5,704 nt of DNA from Euryarchaeota archaeon UBA40. GTDB lineage: Archaea > Thermoplasmatota > Poseidoniia > Poseidoniales > Thalassarchaeaceae. The stretch covers positions 1 through 5,704 of the forward strand of contig DAYJ01000085.1 in the NCBI GenBank assembly GCA_002506875.1, written 5' to 3'. The translations under genes were made by a program, and so were the position numbers. The notes beneath the pieces are model-generated. The model searched no databases. It had not been told where the DNA came from and saw only the letters and a program-made list of their open reading frames with translations. Positions 1 through 5,674 of this stretch are shown here, piece by piece. Position 1 is the stretch's first letter. Every line of letters starts with the position of its first letter.

Positions 1-336
1 TCGTTCTGCTGTGGCGATGGGTCCCCCGTTAGCCAGGATGCTTAGCACAGCAGACCCAATCTCGATACGCTCTGTTCGTGCGAATGTTGCTCCAGCGAGT
101 TGGAAGAAATCTGTGCAGAGGCCAATTTCGCCGGGAAAGTGAGGGACAACTGGATTCAGATTTGTCTTCTGAACTATTGTTGAGAGGTGTGCCTGAGCAA
201 TCCATGCAACCCCGTAACCGAGATGATCGGCGGCTTCAACCTGATCAAAGTAGTTCCTCAGCATTGTTGCTTCATCGGGCATAGTACCTGCTGCATCAGG
301 AGTTTGACTGATGGAGAGGAAAACATCGAACTCCAT
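1..336 (-). CDS. Luciferase-like (LLM class) flavin-dependent oxidoreductase, N-terminal part, cut by window edge
   Basis: An open frame of exactly 112 codons runs from ATG at 336 to the left edge with no stop. The translation begins MEFDVFLSISQTP. It shows the start of a TIM barrel of the bacterial-luciferase / F420-dependent oxidoreductase superfamily: a first strand (residues 2-9), then GYGVAWIAQAHLS (40-52), equivalent to the second strand with the family's 'vWvaEHH'-type segment, and RIEIGSAVLSIL (90-101) followed by NGGPIATAER, the strand-turn typical of LLM enzymes. Family members use FMNH2 or reduced F420 to oxidise or reduce small organic substrates in the cytoplasm; the cofactor cannot be decided from this third of the protein (full family members have roughly 330-380 residues). 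It lies 44 bases after the TPR gene and is probably the fourth gene of the same operon. The start is fixed by a GAGGTGA site 8 bases upstream. Family assignment is confident, substrate unknown. Confidence 0.85.
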   Translation of the reverse strand, partial: MEFDVFLSISQTPDAAGTMPDEATMLRNYFDQVEAADHLGYGVAWIAQAHLSTIVQKTNLNPVVPHFPGEIGLCTDFFQLAGATFARTERIEIGSAVLSILANGGPIATAER

Positions 337-344
337 CGTTATCT

Positions 345-351
345 TCACCTC
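345..351 (-). promoter_or_regulatory. Shine-Dalgarno site for the luciferase-like gene
   Basis: GAGGTGA on the minus strand, 8 bases before ATG 336. It matches the complement of the conserved 16S rRNA tail and fixes the start of the partial gene. Confidence 0.75.
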
Positions 352-380
352 GGTTCTGCACTTGAGGGTTCGCGCTGATT

Positions 381-1280
381 TCATTCTGAATCAAGTGCAT
401 CAATCATAGCATCCAATCGCGTTCTCAAATGTTCGGGGACTGCCTGCTCAAGGTGGATGAACAAAACAACGGCCGCTTGGAGATTTTCGAGTTCAAGTGG
501 GATATCCTCTGTTAGGTGCCCTATGTCAGCAAGGCCCCAATGAGCAACAATCTGAGTAGATTCATCTTGTGCGTCCCTACCAATGTCCAGTGAGGTCTCC
601 AATCGTTCTCTTGCTTCATCTAGACGATCGAGATGAATTAGTGCATGGCTGGCGAGGGAGAGTGAATGTGCTCCCTCTAACGGCTCCTCTACCTCTTCGA
701 AGACCTCTGCGGCGCGATCGAAAAATCCGAGTGCATTCTCGTGATTCTCCAATGACATTTCGAGTTCGCCAAGATTGTGCAAGCTGTTTGCTGCACCGAG
801 GCCGTCTCCAGTATCCGTTTTTGCGGCCAAAGAGGAAGTGAACAATTGTCTCGCACGGTGGAGGTCACCAATAGCGCGGTGATGGATGCCTTGTAACTGA
901 TCTATATTGCCAATTAGTCGTTGATCACCAATTGATTCGGCGGCATCGCGTGCCTCATTCAGGGCCCCTACTAGTCGTGCGTCGAGGTTCACTTCTTGCT
1001 GGGCAAGAAGCGCTTCTTCAATCCGGCCCAGTGCATCCTTGAGGATTACACGGGCAATCAGGAATAGTGCCCACGCTGCCTCTTCAGTAGCATCTTCTGC
1101 GACTGCACGTCGATGGCCGGACTCAGCTAATCTCTCACAGAGGGGGAGTCGCTCTAGATCGAGAGCCATCTCTGCGAGTGCGAGCAGGGTCTGAACGGAT
1201 ACCGAATCTTCGATACCGTCGCCCTCAGCGACGGCCTGTAGGAGGCTTGCTGCTGCTTCGGGCGTCAGTGTTTCTTCCAT
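381..1280 (-). CDS. Acidic TPR-repeat protein
   Basis: A soluble 299-residue protein with no signal peptide or membrane segment, rich in Glu, Asp, Leu and Ala. The second half is a tandem array of helix-turn-helix units with a period of about 40 residues: roughly 119-157, 159-197, 199-237 and 240-278. Each has tetratricopeptide hallmarks, such as LHNLGELEMSLENHENALGFF (168-187, shown here in part by its LG, A and F positions) and LDEARERLETSL (220-231). The N-terminal 115 residues are also predicted helical and may hold degenerate repeats. TPR arrays act as protein-docking scaffolds and have no catalysis of their own. The gene sits between the SDR and luciferase-like genes, 30 and 44 bases away, so it could organise or regulate these enzymes; that is inference. 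The start ATG at 1280 is supported by GAGGTGA 4 bases upstream. GC is high (about 58% over 1081-1260, hand count). Confidence 0.85.
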   Translation of the reverse strand: MEETLTPEAAASLLQAVAEGDGIEDSVSVQTLLALAEMALDLERLPLCERLAESGHRRAVAEDATEEAAWALFLIARVILKDALGRIEEALLAQQEVNLDARLVGALNEARDAAESIGDQRLIGNIDQLQGIHHRAIGDLHRARQLFTSSLAAKTDTGDGLGAANSLHNLGELEMSLENHENALGFFDRAAEVFEEVEEPLEGAHSLSLASHALIHLDRLDEARERLETSLDIGRDAQDESTQIVAHWGLADIGHLTEDIPLELENLQAAVVLFIHLEQAVPEHLRTRLDAMIDALDSE

Positions 1281-1284
1281 TTAT

Positions 1285-1291
1285 TCACCTC
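1285..1291 (-). promoter_or_regulatory. Shine-Dalgarno site for the TPR gene
   Basis: GAGGTGA on the minus strand, 4 bases before ATG 1280, within the 30-base gap after the SDR stop. No TATA-like box is evident in that gap, which supports co-transcription with the upstream genes. Confidence 0.75.
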
Positions 1292-1310
1292 TCTAATCCA
1301 CCATATCTTT

Positions 1311-2072
1311 TCAGATTGATCGGAGTCGCCCACCATCGACAGGAAGGCTAACTCCTCGTATGCCTCCGGACTGCGGGAGGCAGAGGAAGGCGATTGCTGC
1401 CGCTGTTTCAGACGGTTGGATTAGACGTCCAATCGGTACTTGGTTTAGCCAAATAGATTGTACATCCTCAACACTCTGTCCAGTCCTCTCATGAATTGAA
1501 TCTGCGAGTGAGGCTAACCGATCAGTGTCGGTAAATCCAGGGAGAACGTTGTTGATTGTGATGCACTCTGGCAACTCTCGACTCAAAGTCTTCGACCACG
1601 AAGCCATTGCCCCGCGCAATGTATTGGATACACCTATGTTCGGGATTGGCTCCTTTACGCTCGTCGATATGATATTCACGATTCGACCAATCCCTGCATC
1701 TTTCATTCCAGGAACTGCTTTCTGGACCAATTGGTGACTAGCATGGAGATGCCTCTTGAATGGGGCCTCGAATTCATCGAGATTTGCATCCAGAAGTGGC
1801 CCTCCTTTCGGACCTGCTGCGTTGTTTACGAGGATATGGATGGGGCCTCCGTCGAGGATATTTTCCATCATTGCTTTGCGTTCTGTTTCGTTCTCAAGGT
1901 CACAGGGGATAGACGTACAACCTGTAATTTCAGGGGCGGAGCGGCTGACGGCGAATACCTCTGCACCACAGGTAGCAAGCAACTCCGCAGTAGCTCGCCC
2001 GATGCCCTTCGAAGCGCCACATACGAGTGCTCTCATGCCGTTGAATGCGTCCGTTCTGTATGGGTTTTCCAT
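1311..2072 (-). CDS. Short-chain dehydrogenase/reductase with substituted catalytic Tyr and Lys
   Basis: A 253-residue protein of standard classical SDR length. A Rossmann nucleotide-binding motif GASKGIG is at 19-25, a D59 acidic site follows the second half of the fold, NNAAG is at 83-87, the catalytic Ser position is S136, and the C-terminal PVDGG (244-248) is typical of FabG-like enzymes. The usual S-x12-Y-x3-K pattern reads S136, S149, R153: the segment is VSNTLRGAM, so the proton-donating Tyr is Ser and the Lys is Arg. From memory, this LSN..R form matches a recognised FabG-like SDR subgroup with an imperfect tetrad (resembling cd05344), so it is probably ancestral to that subgroup and not damage. 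Expected role: NAD(P)-dependent oxidoreduction or an altered chemistry in the cytoplasm. The start at 2072 is preferred to the adjacent ATG at 2075 because it gives 4-base spacing from GAGGTGA, as in the TPR gene. Nine bases separate it from the formyltransferase stop. Confidence 0.88.
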   Translation of the reverse strand: MENPYRTDAFNGMRALVCGASKGIGRATAELLATCGAEVFAVSRSAPEITGCTSIPCDLENETERKAMMENILDGGPIHILVNNAAGPKGGPLLDANLDEFEAPFKRHLHASHQLVQKAVPGMKDAGIGRIVNIISTSVKEPIPNIGVSNTLRGAMASWSKTLSRELPECITINNVLPGFTDTDRLASLADSIHERTGQSVEDVQSIWLNQVPIGRLIQPSETAAAIAFLCLPQSGGIRGVSLPVDGGRLRSI

Positions 2073-2076
2073 CATT

Positions 2077-2083
2077 TCACCTC
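2077..2083 (-). promoter_or_regulatory. Shine-Dalgarno site overlapping the formyltransferase stop codon
   Basis: GAGGTGA starts inside the TGA stop (2082-2084) of the upstream gene. It is 1 base from ATG 2075 and 4 bases from ATG 2072, favouring the second ATG. The overlap means ribosomes finishing the first gene stop on the initiation site of the next, consistent with translational coupling. Confidence 0.7.
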
Positions 2084-2819
2084 AATCGATGTAGTGCGCA
2101 TAGGTCTGATTTTTGAGCTTCTGGTCTACCACTTCAAGAATCTCGGGAGGCGCGTTTCTGAATGTTGGCCAATCGCTCTCTCCCTGTTTCATTTTCATGG
2201 ATGCCCACTCATCTGCATCCCATGCCATCAGGGCTTCCTTCATGAGTACACCTGCAAGGACCAATGTCTCGTAGCAGAGGTCCTCGTAAGTCATGCCGCG
2301 ACGTACACCTACTTCTCGCCGCAGGAGTATGTCGCCTGTGTCGATGCCATTGTCACAGAAATGAGTCGTTGATCCGATTGGAATGTCATGATATACTGAC
2401 CAAGCAGGAGATGCAGAACCTCTGCAGTCCGGTAGGAGCCCAGGGTGGCTGTTAATGACGCCGTCTTTGGGATGATCAAGAATTGGCCCACGAATGATTC
2501 GAGTACCTCCGAAAACGATGAGATCTAGTTCCATTCCTTCGATATGATGCATTACATGCTCTGTGTTGTGTATTGGGACATTGATGTGAGGGACATTAAT
2601 CCCGTTAGATTCGAGGGATTTGAGTTGATTCTCAATCGTCGGTGCAATTGGATTTCCTTCGATACGCTTCAAGAATTTCTCTCTTTCTTCATCGCCTATG
2701 TCTGAATCTTCGCTGATGATGATTGACGGCACGAACCCTTCGGAGAGTATTTGCCGCAACATCTCACGACCATAGGGGTGCTCCGAGAGCAGGAGGTATG
2801 CGAATACCGGCTTCGACAT
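2082..2819 (-). CDS. Single-domain formyltransferase (10-formyl-tetrahydrofolate type)
   Basis: A 245-residue protein of the formyl_transferase fold shared by Fmt, PurN and sugar N-formyltransferases. The N-terminal half carries Rossmann-like strands (residues 4-11, 32-36, 99-104). The folate/catalytic core is clear: VINSHPGLLPDCRG (121-134) supplies the conserved N123 and H125, and THFCDNGIDTGDIL (152-165) supplies D160, the N-H-D catalytic triad of the family. It is shorter than methionyl-tRNA formyltransferase (about 315 residues) and has no C-terminal OB-fold tRNA-binding domain, so tRNA is an unlikely substrate. A free amine on a sugar, amino acid or metabolite is more likely, but this is inference. 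The open frame extends upstream to an ATG at 2912, but homology starts at MSKPVFAYLL and a GGAG site precedes ATG 2819, so 2819 is chosen. First gene of the minus-strand operon. Confidence 0.87.
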   Translation of the reverse strand: MSKPVFAYLLLSEHPYGREMLRQILSEGFVPSIIISEDSDIGDEEREKFLKRIEGNPIAPTIENQLKSLESNGINVPHINVPIHNTEHVMHHIEGMELDLIVFGGTRIIRGPILDHPKDGVINSHPGLLPDCRGSASPAWSVYHDIPIGSTTHFCDNGIDTGDILLRREVGVRRGMTYEDLCYETLVLAGVLMKEALMAWDADEWASMKMKQGESDWPTFRNAPPEILEVVDQKLKNQTYAHYID

Positions 2820-2943
2820 AGAATCAACTCCTGCATGATGGCCTTTGAACGCTTTTCCACTGTTTGATACATTTGTTGTCTCAATATGAAATAACGCTAA
2901 CTTTCTGCACATTCTATATGCAATATTAGAGTACGGAAGTGTG
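2820..2943. promoter_or_regulatory. Divergent promoter region between formyltransferase operon and small membrane gene
   Basis: This 124-base AT-rich gap must hold both promoters. On the plus strand, CTATATG at 2914-2920 lies about 25-27 bases before 2941-2944, the archaeal TATA-to-start distance, implying a leaderless or nearly leaderless transcript. On the minus strand, candidates are the same element read backwards (GCATATAG) and a weaker TTTCATATT near 2885-2893, which would give leaders of roughly 70 or 40 bases; I cannot choose between them. An imperfect dyad, TCTATAT-GCA-ATATTAGA, spans 2913-2930 and overlaps the plus-strand TATA-like box, so it could be an operator. No tRNA-like or riboswitch-like fold was noticed. 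Confidence 0.45.
2823..2831 (-). promoter_or_regulatory. Shine-Dalgarno site that sets the formyltransferase start
   Basis: GGAGTTGAT on the minus strand differs at one base from GGAGGTGAT, the complement of the 16S tail, and lies 3 bases before ATG 2819 (8 bases counted from GGAG). It argues against the longer open frame from 2912. Confidence 0.65.
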
Positions 2944-3369
2944 ATGACGAAGCCTAAATCTGGACTTGCTCAAACTTCTGATCACTTCAAAAGAATTCAT
3001 TTTAAAGCGAAAATAAAGCAATATGGCTTCAAAATCCCTTTTATTTGGCTATTCAATTCCGTCGAAGACCTTCTTTATCGTTCATTGCAGCTTCTTATTT
3101 TGTTTGTTATAGTGGATTATATTTCGGGAAGTATTGGCTTCGGCGACGTAATTCCCCTAAGCGAATATGATAGACTTATGATTGGCATAATATTAGCAAT
3201 CCCCGCCTTAAACTTGGCATTTTTTGTGTTGAAACGAATAATGTCTACCAGTAAGCGTTCTATTGAGATTGCCGATTGTATGGATTGTTCGCAAACAGGG
3301 ATGCGAACCAATGGAATTTGCCGAACCTGCAACGGAATCGGCGTTGTCAACCATTCAAGAGGCCTATGA
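2944..3369 (+). CDS. Small membrane protein with filter-like SIGFGD motif and C-terminal zinc finger
   Basis: A 141-residue protein not recognised as a named family. A basic, polar N-terminus (1-40) is followed by hydrophobic segments at about 46-62 and 78-98. Between them lies SIGFGDVIPLS (63-73), closely resembling the selectivity filter and following residues of two-helix K+ channels (T-V/I-G-Y/F-G-D). Only one short hydrophobic stretch precedes it, where a channel needs an outer helix plus a pore helix, so channel function is doubtful. The C-terminus has C112-x2-C115 and C126-x2-C129 in the contexts CMDCSQTG and CRTCNGIG, like half of a DnaJ-type zinc-binding domain; this would be cytoplasmic. 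It is the only plus-strand gene, divergent from the formyltransferase operon and convergent with the membrane pair. ATG 2944 is directly preceded by an in-frame GTG (2941); GGAAG at 2935-2939 is a weak ribosome site. GC is about 39% by hand count. Confidence 0.72.
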   Translation: MTKPKSGLAQTSDHFKRIHFKAKIKQYGFKIPFIWLFNSVEDLLYRSLQLLILFVIVDYISGSIGFGDVIPLSEYDRLMIGIILAIPALNLAFFVLKRIMSTSKRSIEIADCMDCSQTGMRTNGICRTCNGIGVVNHSRGL

Positions 3370-3421
3370 TTGGTATAATTAAGCCGAATAAACGAATTTT
3401 CACATTCCAAGAAGAGGCCTA
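3357..3421. repeat. Ten-base direct repeat flanking the convergent gene ends
   Basis: AAGAGGCCTA occurs at 3357-3366 and again at 3412-3421, 55 bases apart, each preceded by a CATTC-like stretch. The first copy is in the last codons of the plus-strand gene and the second in the last codons of the minus-strand gene. The 30-base gap between the two stops (3370-3399) has no clear hairpin and only a four-T run at its right end, so no terminator is called. Confidence 0.4.
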
Positions 3422-4740
3422 ATTACGGCAAGAATACCCGGAATAGCGGCCTTCAATAGGATTTTCATTATGGTTGATGAATCCACAGGTTGGATGTCTT
3501 GAATCCGTTCAATGAGGATCATATCAGCTGTTCTAGCGGATGTCAATTCGATTTCGGGAAGTTGACTGATCTCCAAATCACGAAGACCATTCCTTGTTGC
3601 CAAAATCCCAATCATTTCTTCTCTTCGTTCTAAGACGTTATTACCAATCAAGAAGAGAGGTCCTGCTGAAATTCCCAATGCAATACCAATCATTACGATG
3701 GCCACTACCATTTCTCCTAAGGCCCGAATCGGGTCGGATTCTCCACCACCTATTACGAGAAAAATATATGATCGTACAATCATAGTAAATGCGAATGCTA
3801 AAGGGATTTGAGCCAGAGATCCCACGTTCTCGGCGAATGGTTCGACACCTGCAGTTCCTGATGGTTCAAACGGTTCAAGCCTGAACTTATTCCGATTATC
3901 GAAGATTCTCTTGAAAATCGGCATTATTGAGGCAGTATCTGCTATAAGAATCCCCTGAATAATATATACTGGCCAGAGGACGATGATACCTAATACTCCG
4001 AATGAAACTACGTCGTAGTGTGTCAATGTACCATATGTTAGGAACCATGCAAGATAGATTCCTAGGACCCATTTCCTGACTTTAACTGATGGGATCGACA
4101 TCTTGATATCGATGAGTTCTGATTCAGTAAGTATGAATTCCTCGCAAATTTCCCTGGAGGATGAGAGCATTTTACTGTTGAAGAATATCATTAGAATGAA
4201 TGGTACGCACCAAATGACTTCTGCTATGATTCGTAAATCAGTCCACCACTCAGTCCAAGGGTTAGTCCCGCAGTCGGAGGGGGTAATGGAGAGCTGACAT
4301 GTACGTCCAATCCATTCGGGTCCGCCACTTGCGGAGGCGAAAGCCATCGCAGTGATTGCTAGATGCCAGATTGAGTAGATTCCAAGGATGATATACAATG
4401 GATTCAATCCGCGTGTTGAGAGATATTGAGTAATTGTCCCATCTTTTTGGTTTAGTGCTTCTGAGATTGATGTACGCTGCCTAGAGGTATGAATCGATGT
4501 TTTCTCGGTTGACGAGTTTGCCGAAGCAATCGGATTAGATGGGTTCGGTTGGAATCCGATTTGATCTATAGGAGGTGCCAGTCCATCAGGCATCATCTCC
4601 CTTGAATCGATAGTTGTCGGAACTTGTTGTCCGCTGACTATGGGTGGTTCTGCAACTCTTGTTGGATCGGATGGAATTCCTACCTGATGCTCTGTTGGCT
4701 TATTCGGTTCGCCCCAATCGACGTTGTCTTCCCAATTCAT
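3400..4740 (-). CDS. Multi-pass membrane protein with long proline-rich hydrophilic N-terminus
   Basis: A 446-residue protein of unknown function. Residues 1-110 are hydrophilic, rich in Pro, Ser, Thr, Gln and Asn, begin MNWEDNVDWGEPNKP, have no signal peptide, and look disordered. Membrane segments are predicted by eye at about 113-135, 169-188, 222-241, 246-268, 307-331, 342-369 and 424-443. The loop between the first two contains C148 and C157 and many Trp residues (W143, W162, W165, W166); if external, the two cysteines could form a disulfide. A charged stretch at 370-420 (ERREEM, then LRDLEISQLPEIEL) is probably cytoplasmic and helical. No catalytic motif was recognised. The start overlaps the upstream stop as ATGA (4737-4740) and has GGAGGAG 7 bases upstream, so translation is coupled to the preceding membrane gene and the two products may form one complex. 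Its stop converges on the small plus-strand gene. Confidence 0.82.
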   Translation of the reverse strand: MNWEDNVDWGEPNKPTEHQVGIPSDPTRVAEPPIVSGQQVPTTIDSREMMPDGLAPPIDQIGFQPNPSNPIASANSSTEKTSIHTSRQRTSISEALNQKDGTITQYLSTRGLNPLYIILGIYSIWHLAITAMAFASASGGPEWIGRTCQLSITPSDCGTNPWTEWWTDLRIIAEVIWCVPFILMIFFNSKMLSSSREICEEFILTESELIDIKMSIPSVKVRKWVLGIYLAWFLTYGTLTHYDVVSFGVLGIIVLWPVYIIQGILIADTASIMPIFKRIFDNRNKFRLEPFEPSGTAGVEPFAENVGSLAQIPLAFAFTMIVRSYIFLVIGGGESDPIRALGEMVVAIVMIGIALGISAGPLFLIGNNVLERREEMIGILATRNGLRDLEISQLPEIELTSARTADMILIERIQDIQPVDSSTIMKILLKAAIPGILAVIRPLLGM

Positions 4741-5582
4741 TCTTCTTCTCCTCCAAGATTCTTACTATTTTTGAGTTTTAGATAAATCAAACGACTGGCC
4801 ATGATGGAGCAAGCAACCGCTCCACTAATTCGAGTCACTGCGCCGAAGTAACGTTCATCTGTGACGAGATCGAATTGGTAGTAAAGGATTTGATCTGCGA
4901 CAAACAAGCACCCGAGTGTCGCCAAAATGAAAGAGATTCTTCTGGGAAGGGGGCGCCCACTAGCAGTTAACATGAGTATGGTAGCAATCATTAGGATGAA
5001 TTGCCCTTGGACAATATGGTGGATCTCATAACCCAAAATCATCAATGAACGTTCAGCATTCGGGATTTCAAAACGAATTGATGCCTGAGACATCTGAAAG
5101 GCAACTAGGCCAGCATACATTACCAGAGTGAAGAATAGGATTTCCCACCATGTTAATCGAGGAATCGGCTTGTAATTGTGCCATTTCGAGATTGCTAACC
5201 ATGTCAATAGCATCACAAGGGCGAATGAAAATATTGTAAAAATCATTGACTCTGCCGACCAGTATCCCACCTGTTCAGGAGAATCTGGGATTAGTGGGGG
5301 GTTCCGAACGACCATCCAGAACGTCTCATCGAGAATAGATCCAATTGAGGTGAATGTTGCCATGATTGTCCGGGCACTGGGTCTATCTTGCACCGGGGAT
5401 AGTAGAGTAATTGTTGACCAACATAACACAATCATTGCGAAAAATGAGATGTGAATTTCGAAAACGCCGATTGATAATGGGAAAATTATGGATAAAATTC
5501 GAGTTACAATGACTCCTATTGCAGTATAGAATAATGCCAACTGTAGAGTTATTGCCACATCTCTATGAGCAGAGTTTTCCAC
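4737..5582 (-). CDS. Eight-helix membrane protein with duplicated EIH-containing unit, function unknown
   Basis: A 281-residue integral membrane protein. Hydrophobic segments fall at about 12-35, 41-62, 72-94, 109-132, 146-165, 186-207, 214-236 and 248-268, giving a 4+4 layout. The halves resemble each other: LFYT (17-20) pairs with LFFT (149-152), FEIHI (41-45) with YEIHH (185-189), and an acidic residue lies 44 positions after each EIH glutamate (E86 and D230); GYW (106-108) and RYFG (244-247) follow. From memory, EIHH...G in one helix and an acidic residue in the next recalls uncharacterised prokaryotic integral membrane proteins with an IHHxxxG motif; no function is known to me. Start GTG 5582 is the only plausible one: no ATG lies in frame before residue 50, and the frame upstream is open to a stop at 5634-5636 without an ATG. 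The ribosome site is weak (GATGGGA). First gene of an ATGA-coupled pair, just downstream of a tRNA gene. Confidence 0.8.
   Translation of the reverse strand: MENSAHRDVAITLQLALFYTAIGVIVTRILSIIFPLSIGVFEIHISFFAMIVLCWSTITLLSPVQDRPSARTIMATFTSIGSILDETFWMVVRNPPLIPDSPEQVGYWSAESMIFTIFSFALVMLLTWLAISKWHNYKPIPRLTWWEILFFTLVMYAGLVAFQMSQASIRFEIPNAERSLMILGYEIHHIVQGQFILMIATILMLTASGRPLPRRISFILATLGCLFVADQILYYQFDLVTDERYFGAVTRISGAVACSIMASRLIYLKLKNSKNLGGEEE
4748..4754 (-). promoter_or_regulatory. Shine-Dalgarno site inside the 3' end of the upstream membrane gene
   Basis: GGAGGAG on the minus strand, 7 bases before ATG 4740, encodes part of the GGEEE tail of the upstream protein. It supports coupled translation across the ATGA junction. 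Confidence 0.75.
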
Positions 5583-5623
5583 GATTTCCCATCTTATGGA
5601 AAGACTCTTAGTGATTTTGCATT

Positions 5624-5631
5624 GAATATAC
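5624..5631 (-). promoter_or_regulatory. TATA-like element for the membrane gene pair
   Basis: GTATATTC on the minus strand, preceded by purine-rich CTAGAA that could serve as a BRE. At usual archaeal spacing, transcription would begin near 5602, leaving a leader of about 20 bases before GTG 5582. The element lies between the tRNA 3' end and the gene, so the pair probably has its own promoter. It rests on the archaeal assignment. Confidence 0.45.
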
Positions 5632-5674
5632 TTCTAGTTGGATGATTAATCAGTCACATCGGGCAGTTTTTGGA

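Noticed and set aside
78..378. Two short plus-strand open frames (78-284 and 187-378)
   Set aside because: Both are antisense to the luciferase-like gene, which is strongly supported by motif order and a Shine-Dalgarno site.
1731..2372. 213-codon plus-strand open frame
   Set aside because: It lies antisense across the SDR and formyltransferase genes, which both show clear family motifs, and its translation is rich in Cys, His and Phe with no recognisable domain.
2820..2912. N-terminal extension of the formyltransferase from ATG 2912
   Set aside because: The extra 31 residues have no family similarity and lack a ribosome site; a near-perfect site precedes ATG 2819, and the extension would use up the promoter region.
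3370..3399. Terminator between the convergent genes
   Set aside because: The gap has only a four-T run and no stable hairpin that I could pair.
3117..3410. 97-codon minus-strand open frame
   Set aside because: It is antisense to the small membrane gene, whose paired CxxC motifs and two hydrophobic segments make the plus strand the better choice.
5553..5592. ATG at 5592 upstream of the duplicated membrane gene
   Set aside because: It is out of frame with the GTG start and reaches a stop after nine codons, so it is at most a chance ATG in the leader.
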